From contig JAHPZH010000001.1 in NCBI GenBank assembly GCA_019058315.1, forward strand, positions 1,253,432 to 1,317,431: a stretch of 64,000 bases of DNA, given 5' to 3'. The DNA is from Candidatus Helarchaeota archaeon (GTDB taxonomy: Archaea; Asgardarchaeota; Lokiarchaeia; Helarchaeales; RDOG01). The position numbers and the translations under genes were made by a program. Below are positions 34,550 through 44,300 of this stretch, one piece after another; the first letter of the stretch is position 1; every line of letters begins with the position of its first letter. The notes under the pieces are model-generated. The model did not search any database. It was given only the letters and a program-made list of their open reading frames with translations, and was not told the DNA's origin.

Positions 34550-35356
34550 TTATTTTCCAACAAAATTTGATTCTCTTTTTTCTTTCAGAGCTTTTAAAGA
34601 TTCGCTAAAGTCTTTAGATGCTGCTGTTTTTCGTAACCCTTTATTTTCCATATCTAAAGCATCGGATATAAATTGTGTAAGAGGTTTATGTAGTGCTCTT
34701 TTCATCATTTTTAAAGCAAGACTTGGACCTTTCGGAGGTACTAATTTAAGTGCTTGTTCTCTTGTATATGGAATTAGTTCTTCAGGTTTACAGACTTTAT
34801 TTATAAGTCCAAAGTCATACATTTGTTGAGCAGAGATTTTGTCTCCAAAAAACATCAGTTCTTTTGTTTTTGGATATCCGATCAGACGAGGGAGGATGAA
34901 ACTGGATGCAAATTCGGGAATTATAGCCCTTTTAACAAACATGAAGCTTGCATAGGCATTTTCAGACATGTAGATTAAGTCGCAACAAGTCAGAGGCATT
35001 GTTATGCCAGCGCCGAGTGCTAATCCATTAATAGCTGCAATTATGGGTTTTTCAAATTCCCACATTTTTAAACATAGCTTTTTTTGTGCAATATCATTCA
35101 GATCTATTTCTTTTTTAATTTCAGGAGGAATCTGTTCTAATATTTTCATATTAAAATAACCACCAGATGAAAATGCATCCCCAGCTCCAGTCATTATTAT
35201 GACACGTGCCTTTTTATCTTTTTGAGCTTGATCAAATGCTTGCCAAAGTTCCCAAAATGTCAATTGAGATAGCGCATTTTTTCTTTCTGGTTTGTTTAAT
35301 GTAATAGTTACAATTCCGTTCTCTTCTTGGTCAAAAATTATATCTTCAAATTCCAA
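34550..35356 (-). CDS. Enoyl-CoA hydratase/isomerase family protein
   Basis: 268 residues from TTG 35356 with AGGGTT upstream. ITLNKPERKNALS, IIMTGAGDAFSSGGYFN (first oxyanion-hole NH) and AINGLALGAGITMPL (second) define a crotonase fold. The region RAIIPEFASSFILPRLIG contains the Glu of the hydratase catalytic position, while the first catalytic Glu near LGAG is not present, so isomerase or another acyl-CoA reaction is possible. The C-terminal helices end KALKEKRESNFVGK. No beta-oxidation partners are adjacent, so the pathway is not defined. Confidence 0.88.
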   Translation of the reverse strand: MEFEDIIFDQEENGIVTITLNKPERKNALSQLTFWELWQAFDQAQKDKKARVIIMTGAGDAFSSGGYFNMKILEQIPPEIKKEIDLNDIAQKKLCLKMWEFEKPIIAAINGLALGAGITMPLTCCDLIYMSENAYASFMFVKRAIIPEFASSFILPRLIGYPKTKELMFFGDKISAQQMYDFGLINKVCKPEELIPYTREQALKLVPPKGPSLALKMMKRALHKPLTQFISDALDMENKGLRKTAASKDFSESLKALKEKRESNFVGK

Positions 35357-35449
35357 ATTAATAACCCTATTAATTTATTCTTTTTAAAATGGTTAAATTA
35401 AAGTTCACAAAACATCTTTTAAATTTTTCAAAAAGATTCTAATAACAAA

Positions 35450-36730
35450 CTAAAAAAAAGTTTTAATTTTTTCGAGTTCAACACCCGATTTTGATATTCT
35501 TAAACTCCCAAATTGAATTTGATCTATTATTTCTTTTACAGGGGTGAAAATTTTAATAATATTTTCTTCATAGTCAATCTCCTCAATTATGCCTGTACCA
35601 TAATGTATATTATTTCCTACTAAACCTACAAGAATCCCCTTTTCAATATCTAATTGGACTATATGAATATATTGAACATTATATTTTTCTTTTAACAAAT
35701 TTAAGTTGTCAAGTTTCCAAAATTTCTCTTCATCTTGGACAAAAAATATACCATCTTTACTAATTTCACAATATTTTGATTTTAAATCTAAAATTTCCTC
35801 AATTGATTTTAAAGTAGATTCATCAGGTTTGTTTCCAGTTTTAAATAAACAATACGCAAAATTAATTTCATTACAATTGAAAGATCTAGATGTAGCATTT
35901 AGGAAATAGTCTCGAAAGGATACTTCTCGTAAGAATCTTCTATCATTAAAATTTCGTATATGAATATTTTTTGAAACAGATAATCTATGAATAGGGATAA
36001 TTTCATAAAAAGGTTTTAATAAGTGTTCAATTTCAGATTCTTTTTGAATTCCTACGATTAAATTTGGTTTAATTAATTCAATTTTTGATGTTTTATAACT
36101 TCTTGCTGCATTTCCTTTTATCCAGCCACTTGTATCGATTAATATTACATCATTTTTAAGTGCTTCTTCTAACAATCTTCCTATTCCTGCCAAACATCTA
36201 ATCATATGTCCTGAAGGAGAAGTATTACCTACAAAAAAGAGACTTTCAATTGGAACATCTTTAAGATCATAAACAGATTCTTTTAAAATTCCTAATCCAA
36301 TTGTACAGGGAGGACCTATATCATGTTGACCTACATCTAAATCAAGCACTGCTGTTTTATAACCATTTTCAAAACTTTTATTAGCGAGATAAGTAATGAG
36401 TGAAGTTTTTCCCGTATCTCCACCTCCCATTAGGAGAATTTTACATGGTTTTGCAAGTTCCAAAATTTTTTTTGCTAATTTCCTTTTATCTTCAGAAATT
36501 GCAGGTCCTTCTATTTTCTCTATGTTGTTTGAAGAATCAGTATTAATTTGTAAAATTGAAAGCTTATTAGCTTCGATGGGTAATGATTTACCTTTTTTAA
36601 CGATTAAAGATTCACTACTATAAATTTTCTTACCAAAGATTTCAATTTCTCCATCATCCACTTGAATTTTAGAAGGTCCAATTATTTTCCTTACTTCATT
36701 TTTTTTGAGTTTGATTTCCATTTGGTCCAC
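35450..36730 (-). CDS. Clp1/Grc3-like polynucleotide 5-prime-kinase
   Basis: 426 residues. An N-terminal beta domain (1-90) precedes P-loop MGGGDTGKTSL (101-111), then AVLDLDVGQHDIGPPCTIGL (two motifs), the Clp1/Nol9-specific Walker B region. LIDTSGWIKG, and the C-terminal domain about 300-426 with ILVGLVGNN and GSLRISKSGVEL, complete the fold. Archaeal members phosphorylate RNA and DNA 5-prime hydroxyls and act in RNA repair or tRNA/rRNA processing. Starts with GTG directly at the stop of the cupin gene (upstream), implying coupling. Active-site residues look intact. Confidence 0.85.
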   Translation of the reverse strand: MDQMEIKLKKNEVRKIIGPSKIQVDDGEIEIFGKKIYSSESLIVKKGKSLPIEANKLSILQINTDSSNNIEKIEGPAISEDKRKLAKKILELAKPCKILLMGGGDTGKTSLITYLANKSFENGYKTAVLDLDVGQHDIGPPCTIGLGILKESVYDLKDVPIESLFFVGNTSPSGHMIRCLAGIGRLLEEALKNDVILIDTSGWIKGNAARSYKTSKIELIKPNLIVGIQKESEIEHLLKPFYEIIPIHRLSVSKNIHIRNFNDRRFLREVSFRDYFLNATSRSFNCNEINFAYCLFKTGNKPDESTLKSIEEILDLKSKYCEISKDGIFFVQDEEKFWKLDNLNLLKEKYNVQYIHIVQLDIEKGILVGLVGNNIHYGTGIIEEIDYEENIIKIFTPVKEIIDQIQFGSLRISKSGVELEKIKTFF

Positions 36731-37072
36731 TTAAATATAGAATTTGTCTTTGGGCCTAGAAGGTGATTTAACTGTTAAAATTTTAGCATAATCCGATAGA
36801 ACTCTTAAAGAATGGGTCTCATTGGGTTCAAAATAGATTGCTGTTCCCTTACCAAGATTTATTTTTTTATGGTTAACATCAAATTCTATCAAACCTTCAA
36901 TAATGTACAAAATTTCTTGTACTTCCAAGTGGAAATGAGCTCTAAATGACTCTCCTTTATTAAATTCAGCAACTCCCAACTCCACTTCATTTATTGACGC
37001 ATTCCATGGTCCAATTAACCATTTCGAAATTTTTTCCCCTTTCTCTACCTCTTTTTCATTAATTATAAACAA
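36731..37072 (-). CDS. Cupin-domain protein
   Basis: 113 residues from TTG 37072, with GAGG seven bases upstream. One conserved double-stranded beta-helix: FRAHFHLEVQEILYIIEG gives the first cupin motif (two His and a Glu), and the second reads FEPNETHSLRV with its His. A bound metal is therefore likely. The single domain could be a sugar isomerase, dioxygenase or ligand sensor. It ends exactly where the Clp1-like kinase begins and lies 34 bp after the glycyl-radical activase gene on the same strand, so all three may be one transcript. Confidence 0.88.
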   Translation of the reverse strand: MFIINEKEVEKGEKISKWLIGPWNASINEVELGVAEFNKGESFRAHFHLEVQEILYIIEGLIEFDVNHKKINLGKGTAIYFEPNETHSLRVLSDYAKILTVKSPSRPKDKFYI

Positions 37073-37106
37073 AATATAACCTCATTATCTTTTGGGTTTA
37101 AGAAAA

Positions 37107-38021
37107 TTAACCCCCAATTTTCACTTTTAAACCATAAGATTCTAGAATTTTTTTTATTTCCTCTAACCGATCTATCTCAGGAGGTTTAACATCATGCATA
37201 GTCCATTCCATATCTAACTTTTCGTATTTTGATTCTCCTAATCGGTGGAAAGGAATAATATTAATTTCATTGACACCTTCTAACATCTTTACAAATTCCC
37301 CAGTTTGTTTAATATTTTTATTGGAATCATTGTAGCCGGGTATTAAAGGGAACCTAATTATCATTAGCTTCTTTGACTTTGAAATTTTTTTAATATTTTC
37401 AATGATAATATTATTATTTTTTCCTGTAAACTCCTCATGGCTATTGGAATCCATGTGTTTAAGATCAAATAAGACTAAATCAATATATTCTAAAACTTCA
37501 TTAAAAGTTTTCCAACTTACATACCCACAAGTTTCAATAGCGGTATTAATATTTCTATTTTTACATTCTTTTAATAATTCTATTAAAAATTTTGGTTGCA
37601 TCAATGGTTCTCCCCCAGAAACCGTGATTCCACCACCACTTTTTTCATAAAATGGTCTATCTTTTTCCACTTCTTTAATAACTTCTTCTACAGTCATTTT
37701 TTTTCCTGCTACTTCTAAAGCTTCAGCATAGCATGTTTCAATACATTTCAAACATCGATTACACTTATCACGATCAATTCTTTTATCAGCAGATTTAATT
37801 ATTGCATCTTCAGAACAGACTTCTGAACATTTTCCGCAACCTATACATTTAACTTTTGAAAATAGGATCTCAGGGTACGTATTTTGAGATTCTGGATTAC
37901 TACACCATAAACAACGTAATGGACATCCTTTAAAAAATACTAAAGTTCTAATACCTGGTCCATCATGGATGGAATAGCGTTGAATGTTGAAAATCGTTCC
38001 AACAGTTTCCATTTTTTTCAC
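37107..38021 (-). CDS. Glycyl-radical enzyme activating protein (PflA family)
   Basis: 304 residues. The radical SAM motif is C33-x3-C37-x2-C40 in FKGCPLRCLWCSNPESQ. A ferredoxin insertion holds two [4Fe-4S] sites: Cys59/62/65/69 and Cys87/90/93/97. GGGITVSGGEPLMQ and FDLKHMDSNSHEEFTG are typical of the activating enzymes for pyruvate formate-lyase-like or alkylsuccinate/glycerol-type glycyl-radical enzymes. It makes the glycyl radical using SAM. The partner enzyme, normally adjacent, is absent from the window, so the target cannot be named. Start is GTG 38021 or the ATG three codons on. Confidence 0.9.
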   Translation of the reverse strand: MKKMETVGTIFNIQRYSIHDGPGIRTLVFFKGCPLRCLWCSNPESQNTYPEILFSKVKCIGCGKCSEVCSEDAIIKSADKRIDRDKCNRCLKCIETCYAEALEVAGKKMTVEEVIKEVEKDRPFYEKSGGGITVSGGEPLMQPKFLIELLKECKNRNINTAIETCGYVSWKTFNEVLEYIDLVLFDLKHMDSNSHEEFTGKNNNIIIENIKKISKSKKLMIIRFPLIPGYNDSNKNIKQTGEFVKMLEGVNEINIIPFHRLGESKYEKLDMEWTMHDVKPPEIDRLEEIKKILESYGLKVKIGG

Positions 38022-38122
38022 AAAAAAAGTAAAGTTGAAATTGCTTTTAGAAATTGCTCTTTAAAATATTGGAATATAATGAGTTTTGAATTAATACAAT
38101 TGATATAAATTATAAAGGTTCA

Positions 38123-38671
38123 TTATTTAATGAGCTTTTCTGCAATTTTATAAAAGGCTTTTTCCACTTGTTCACCAGTCTTAGCGGATGTTTCGAAGAA
38201 CGCAATAGATTTTATAATTTTGGACATTTCTTCGCCTTTTTCAGTCGAAACAGGAGCTAGATCATCTTTTATTAAGCTCCTTGATAGCCCTTTCATCTCA
38301 CTTCTTAAGTCTACCTTGTTACCAACAAGAATTAAAGGAACATCCTCAATATCACGTAAATCTTGAACAAAGTCGGGAACTTCCAGGTATGTGCTGGGTT
38401 TAGTGACGTCATAAACTACTAGAGCAGCACTTGAGCCCCTATAATACATCTGTCTTACACGGCCGAACTTTTCCTGACCTGCAACATCCCAACATAACAG
38501 TTGAACATTTTTATTATCCACTTTAAGATCTTTAATTAATATATTCACACCGATTGTTTCTTTATATGATTCAGAGAATGAATTTTCCACATATTTTTTG
38601 ATTAAAGATGTCTTACCTACAGCAGGGGCGCCCACAAGAATTATTTTGAAATTATATGTTTCCTCACTCAT
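38123..38671 (-). CDS. Rab-like small GTPase
   Basis: 182 residues with a complete G domain: P-loop GAPAVGKTS (14-22), switch I KETIGVNI (Thr39), switch II WDVAGQEKF (61-69), NKVD (118-121) and ETSAKTG as G5. The sequence is close to eukaryotic Rab/Ras proteins in all five boxes. It ends in EKLIK with no lipidation Cys. Such proteins are abundant in Asgard archaea and thought to act in membrane or cytoskeleton regulation. It is monocistronic by spacing. Unlike the GTPase at 12.8 kb its catalytic residues, including the Gln after the DxxG, are intact. Confidence 0.95.
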   Translation of the reverse strand: MSEETYNFKIILVGAPAVGKTSLIKKYVENSFSESYKETIGVNILIKDLKVDNKNVQLLCWDVAGQEKFGRVRQMYYRGSSAALVVYDVTKPSTYLEVPDFVQDLRDIEDVPLILVGNKVDLRSEMKGLSRSLIKDDLAPVSTEKGEEMSKIIKSIAFFETSAKTGEQVEKAFYKIAEKLIK

Positions 38672-38771
38672 TTTTCTACCATACCATATTTTTAGATTTA
38701 TTAATTAAATTATTAAAAAATCAGCCAATTCATAAAAAAATTTTTTGATTATTTCTTTTTAAATAAATTTA

Positions 38772-39269
38772 TCACTCAAATAAACTTGGATAAATTTTTT
38801 TTACCAAAGGATATTGTTCTTCTAAAGCCTTAAGCCATAGGTCTTTCTCCCACATCTCTTTTAATTCTTCATTATTCATTATATATTTTAACCTTTCTTT
38901 AAGTTGTTCACAAGTTGGTTTTGAGGGTATATATATCAATGTATTTAACTTTTTTCCATCAGAAAGAACAACTTTGCATGTAGTTCTTTGAAATAGATGT
39001 GGAACTCCCTCATAAAAGTCTAATTCTTTTAAACCATCAACTGAAATATCATATACCAACGCTTTTACTGTAGAATTTTTTTTAGTTGGAACTGCAAAAG
39101 GATAAAAAATACCCAATTCTTCAAATTTAGGATGATAAATTCTTACAAAATTCTCAATTGAACCAGTTCCAATTACTTTAAAAAGACTTTCACCAGATGC
39201 GGAACGAATTATAAAAGTACCATACCCTATCATTTTGACTTGCTTTTCGGACTCTTCACTTTTTTCCAT
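38772..39269 (-). CDS. Gamma-glutamylcyclotransferase-like (GGCT/AIG2) protein
   Basis: 165 residues. IGYGTFI near 14-20 is the substrate loop (YGS-like) of the GGCT/AIG2 fold. VKALVYDISVDGLKELDFYEG then gives the characteristic strand and the acidic residue used as base, followed by FQRTTCKVVL. The last 50 residues form a charged helical tail (LKERLKYIMNNEELKEMWEKD). Family members cyclise gamma-glutamyl groups or act as related lyases; substrate is unknown. A polar N-terminal stretch (EKSEESEKQVKM) precedes the domain. It is on the same strand as, and upstream of, the Rab-like gene with a 100 bp gap. Confidence 0.7.
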   Translation of the reverse strand: MEKSEESEKQVKMIGYGTFIIRSASGESLFKVIGTGSIENFVRIYHPKFEELGIFYPFAVPTKKNSTVKALVYDISVDGLKELDFYEGVPHLFQRTTCKVVLSDGKKLNTLIYIPSKPTCEQLKERLKYIMNNEELKEMWEKDLWLKALEEQYPLVKKIYPSLFE

Positions 39270-39390
39270 TTATTATCGGTCCATAATAAATAATCATTAT
39301 TTTATCTTATTTTTGAATAATTACTATTAATAAATTAACTTGAAAAAATATTAAATGTTTGATTAAACTATTAAACTTATCATTTATAAG

Positions 39391-40257
39391 ATGGGACTTC
39401 TAATGAATGAAAAACGATTTACTAACTTAATAATAACCTATTTAATATTATGGGCAGTATCAGTATTTGTTCCAGATATTCTTTTTAGAAATTCTTCTAA
39501 TATTTTTGCCAAAATGATAAGAATTCAAGTCCCAGTTGCCGAATACGGAATTTTTTCTACTAATCTTCATCTAAGTACTTTATTTGAATTTATTCTACCA
39601 TTTGTAATCAATCCCATCTTCATCTTTCTTTTATATAGAGAGCTTAAAAGTTCTCCTCCACGAGATACAGATAATAGATTGACGATCTGGACTAAATATG
39701 GAATTATAAGTGCAATGTTGATTTTTTCTTTGGGCTATGGCTTTCATTATGTAGGAGATGCACTTGATACAATCATCCCATTTGATTGGATATCAATCAG
39801 TTTAATCACGGGTCATATAAATGAGGCCCTAATATTTATGTATGTGAAGATTCCAGCTTATTATTTTGATGAAGTGATAGCTCATAAATTAGTACAATTT
39901 GGACTATATGGTTCTTATTCAGGATTAGCTATTATACAATATTTGCATCCAATAGAAATTGAATTAAATGAATTAGAGTATTATGGAAAAGCTATTTTAG
40001 GTGGTGCCTTTGGGGGTGCAACAGCAATCGCATTAGCAGAAGGTCAATGTGCCTTTGAATTTTTATTTTTTAATCTCTTTACACTAATATTTATTGTAAT
40101 CCAAATAAAAAAATTAGAAATTAATCTGCGTAAGCTGCCTTTTTTAACTTTCTTCTTATTCTATTTATTAATAATGATAATTGTAACTCTAATTTGGGGC
40201 CTAGTAACTGGATTCAAACCCTTCTACCCATTCTTTTATCAAATGAGCGAATTATAA
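39391..40257 (+). CDS. Polytopic membrane protein of unknown function
   Basis: 288 residues (alternative ATG four codons on). About seven hydrophobic segments: roughly 13-30, 65-83, 106-125, 135-155, 170-190, 205-235 and 250-272. Polar residues lie within or next to helices: GYGFHYVGDALD, GHINEAL and YFDEVIAHKL carry His and acidic residues in spacing that could bind a metal or act in catalysis. I considered the CREST hydrolases (ceramidase/PAQR), but the motifs do not match well. Glycine-rich GGAFGGATAIALAEG suggests tight helix packing. It faces the next 7TM gene tail-to-tail. Confidence 0.65.
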   Translation: MGLLMNEKRFTNLIITYLILWAVSVFVPDILFRNSSNIFAKMIRIQVPVAEYGIFSTNLHLSTLFEFILPFVINPIFIFLLYRELKSSPPRDTDNRLTIWTKYGIISAMLIFSLGYGFHYVGDALDTIIPFDWISISLITGHINEALIFMYVKIPAYYFDEVIAHKLVQFGLYGSYSGLAIIQYLHPIEIELNELEYYGKAILGGAFGGATAIALAEGQCAFEFLFFNLFTLIFIVIQIKKLEINLRKLPFLTFFLFYLLIMIIVTLIWGLVTGFKPFYPFFYQMSEL

Positions 40258-40376
40258 CGGTAAATACTAAATATTTCAAAGTTTAAATTAAAATACATAA
40301 GTCTCTCACCATTTCATCTCAAATGAAGGAGAATATAATATTAATTTTAAAAAAATTATCAAATTTTTGAATGAAA

Positions 40377-41153
40377 TTAATCCGCCCATCCAATTCTACG
40401 TTTAAACCAATCTGGCATAGCGAAACAGACATAGAAAATAATTGCGGCAGGAATAAATAACACTTGGATGGTTGAAAGCTCTCTTGAAATTGATGTAAAG
40501 ACAATAGCTATAACAAATAATAAAATACCAATTCCAAACCAAATTGAACGGTTACTATTAGCTTTATTTTCATTTCGGACTTTTTTAGCAAAATAGAAAA
40601 AAACTCCAACTGGAATCGCACCAAATGGTATTAAAAGAATTATACGTATTAAGATAATTTCAATAGAGAAGAAAATTGCAAAATCAACAATTTTAGTGTG
40701 TGGAGGACCTTGAATAATTGCCCAACTTTGAGTCCCTAGTAAAATACCTGATAATACTAATAAAAATATAAATATGACGTTAAAACGTTTAGGATAAGTA
40801 ACACGAATTGCAAATGCATTAACAAATAAATAACATATTTGAGCGGAAAGGTACATATTTATTGTTAAAAGTTCTCCTAGCCCTGGTAAACCCCAAGTTG
40901 CGTAACATAATCTTGAAAATACAACTAGTACATTACTAATTATTAAAAATATCATTCCTAATAAAAAGAGCAAAGTTTCTGTTAATTTGTCTCTTCTATA
41001 ATCCTTATATAATTCATAAATTATAAGAAATAAGAATAGCCCAGCAACACCATAGATCACAATTCCAAAAATTTCGAATAGTAGATTAGTAGTATTAAGA
41101 CCAAGTAGTTGATAAATAATATACTGAAAAGGATAATCCCACGACGCAACCAT
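40377..41153 (-). CDS. Seven-helix membrane protein of unknown function
   Basis: 258 residues with seven hydrophobic helices (about 23-48, 57-80, 95-114, 122-143, 152-180, 205-223, 228-247) and a short cytosolic tail (PDWFKRRIGWAD). The layout matches the N-terminal halves of the proteins at 1635 and 63485, but without the longin-like domain. I do not recognise the family. AAGGAA sits six to ten bases before the ATG. Its start is 234 bp from, and divergent to, the first giant TPR-longin gene, so the two might share regulation and function as receptor and effector. That is inference from placement only. Confidence 0.65.
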   Translation of the reverse strand: MVASWDYPFQYIIYQLLGLNTTNLLFEIFGIVIYGVAGLFLFLIIYELYKDYRRDKLTETLLFLLGMIFLIISNVLVVFSRLCYATWGLPGLGELLTINMYLSAQICYLFVNAFAIRVTYPKRFNVIFIFLLVLSGILLGTQSWAIIQGPPHTKIVDFAIFFSIEIILIRIILLIPFGAIPVGVFFYFAKKVRNENKANSNRSIWFGIGILLFVIAIVFTSISRELSTIQVLFIPAAIIFYVCFAMPDWFKRRIGWAD

Positions 41154-41387
41154 TTTCTATCTTCCTTTTTTTAAAATAGTCTTATTTTACATATAATGAT
41201 TTTTATTAGATATATTGAGCATATTAATTAATCTTTTCTTTTGGTAATTATAGCTTATTTTTTAAAAATATAATAATTCATCAGATATTAGAATTTAGAA
41301 CTCAAAGAAATTAATCAAATTTGTTTAATTTTATATTCTCAAAATATTAATGATATAATAAAATCATCAAATAAGGAAAATAATTAT

Positions 41388-44300
41388 ATGGTCGATTTAT
41401 TAAATAATGAGCTTTCAGATCAGATTAATAATTTAAGCCACAAAGCCGAAGAGGAGGAATTAAAATACAATTGGCTTAAAGAAATTGAAATTTTAAAAAA
41501 AGCAGAAAAAATAAGTTCAGAGGAAAATTTCAAGTTAAAAAATGGAGAAATTAATTTTAAATTGGGCGAAATTTATTTAATGGCTGCAAATTTTGGAAAA
41601 ACTGAAGAAAATGTAATAATAAACTTTCAATTATCTAAGAATCATTTTCTAAAGAGTTTGGAGATATTTAAAGACCTTAATATTGAAGAAAAAATATATG
41701 CTACATTAGGTTTCATTGATTATCTAGATTACATATTAGAAACTGAAGCAATTGAAGAAAATATATTAGATAGGGCAAAAAATGAATTCAAAAAAGCGAA
41801 ATTAATTAATTTTAATAAAGGGGATTTAATTGAATCTTTAAAATCGGCAATTTTTGAAAGTAGATTCATAAATCTAATTATGTGTGAAAAACTTATTTGC
41901 ATAGACCCAAATATAGATTTCATCGAATTAGCTTCAGATTATGAAAATCTGGTTGCAAAAATTTGGGTAGATATTAAAAATCAACAACAAGATTTACCCG
42001 AATTTTATTACTATTTCTTTTTGAAAAATATCGTCCATTTTGTAACTTTAATTTTTTATTTCTTACCAGTTAAAGTATCAGTTAAAAGACAGCTTCTAAT
42101 CAATAATTTGAATATTATTTCGGAATTTATAGATAAAATCGAAAATTCAAAGAAAGAATTAAGTTCATTTTATGCTTATTCAATATGCTCTTCATTTAAC
42201 ATGGTATATTCAATATTTTATGTCGAAAGTCAATTTGAGCAGAAAAAATATTTAAAATCTGCACAAAAATGGTTACGAAAAGCAGAAATTTTATTACCTA
42301 ATATCACTGCGAATTCAGCATTGAGAACATTCTATTTCACACGATTTACAGTGTCTATTTTTTTAATTAGACTAGGTTTTTTTGCTAGAGATTTTAAACA
42401 TGTAATGGAAGATTTAAATGAATGTGTTAATCTACTTTTTATTCTTTTTCCCAGAATATTTGGTATAGTTATTACTTTCCTTTCTGTAAATGTTTTTTTA
42501 GCAGCAGCTAATAATCCTTCAGCTCCAGAAGTTCAAAGATTTGATTTTGCTGAAAAAGCTATGGATTTGATTAATTCTAAAATAAATAAATTTTCATTAC
42601 TAAACAATCCAAATTATAAACTCTTTACTATAACAAAAGATGTTCAACTATGTATGGCATTTGGGATATTAGGGGATTTAAGTAAAAATAAAGAAGAGAG
42701 AGATAGATATATTAAGAATTCAAAAACTCTTTTTGATAATTTGTCAAAATTTGATAATCCTTTTATAACAGACAATTATCTTTACTTAACTATAGTTCCT
42801 AGGATTGGAAAAACATTAGCTAGTCATTCAAAAGAGAAAAATAACAAAGTATATTATGACCAAAAGGTAATAGATATATTATTACGTGGTAGAGAAATGG
42901 CAATGGCTTATTTCGATGTCGAGAACCAATTTTTAATTGGAGAAACATATTTTGAAATGGCAACACTAACCAATGATGATAAAATACTAAAAAAAGCTTA
43001 TTCATCATATATGAATACCATTAAATTCTGCAAAGATAAAGGGTATTTTAATTTAGTGGGAACTGCATATATTAATCTTGCCCAAATTGAAGATAGATTA
43101 GAAAATTATTTATCTGCATCAGATAATTATAAAAAAGCCATAGATTCATTCGATCAGGCAATTATGACTCTTACATACACAAAATTGAGTAAAAAGATTG
43201 AGAAGCTAAAAAAATATGTAGAAGCCTGGAGTATAATTGAAATAGCTAAATCATACCATGTAAAAGAGGAACATCATGAAGCACAATTAAATTATGAGCA
43301 AGCTAGCAGAATATTAAATGATTTACGTGATTATAAATTCGAATCACCTTTTTATTCTGCATGGGGTGTGCTAGAAAAAGCAGAAGATTTAAGTAAAATA
43401 AATAAACATCAAGAAGCTGCAGCTACATATTTAGTATCAAAAAATAAATTCCACGATGCTTTAGAAACCCTCAATTCTTACTTGAAAAAAAGAAAATCTC
43501 TTGAGGATATAGATCGAATTTCCAAGTTAACTCAAGTTGCAATGATACGTGAAACATATTGCGACGCTAGATACGAGATTGAAACCGCAAGAATAGAAAG
43601 TAGAAAGGGAAATCATTTAATCGCAGCTGAACTTTATAATAAAGCAAGTGTCGCTTTTGAAAATATATGTCAAAAATTTAAAATTCGACATGAAAGGGAT
43701 GAGTTATCAGCGATTTACTATCTCTGTAAGGCTTGGGAGAAGATGGAACAAGCAGAAGGAGAACAAAAACCAAATCTTTATGATGTGGCCTCACAACTCT
43801 TTGAAAAGGCGAGTAAAATATTTCCGGAAAGTCGTATGAAAAAATTATCTATAGGGAATTCACTTTTTTGTTCCGCTCTTGAACAAGGGAGTTACTTTGA
43901 TAAAACCACTGAATTGGATGAAAAGATTAAACATTATAAAAAAATAAAGATGTATTTACGAGAATCGTCAAAAAACTATCAATTGGGTGGATTCAAACAG
44001 GATGCACAATGGGCTTTAGCAACTTCTACCTTTTTTGACGGTATATGGCATTTAATTCAATCAGATAATGAGATGAATTTCTCTAAAAGGAATGAATTTT
44101 TGAATATAGCAATAAATTATCTAAAGAATGCTTTACAAATCTTTGAAAAAGCGGGTTATGAACAAAAAAGGGATGAAATTCTAAATTATTTAGAAATGAT
44201 TAAAGACGAAAAAGAAATTCTTGCTTCTGCACTTAATATTATAGAAAAACCTGAAATTTCGAAAAGCACCGTTGGAATTTCAGCACCATCGTGTCCCATT

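Noticed and set aside
39391..40257. CREST-family hydrolase (ceramidase/PAQR)
   Set aside because: His and acidic residues occur in helices, but the expected S, H-x3-D and H-x3-H arrangement is incomplete.
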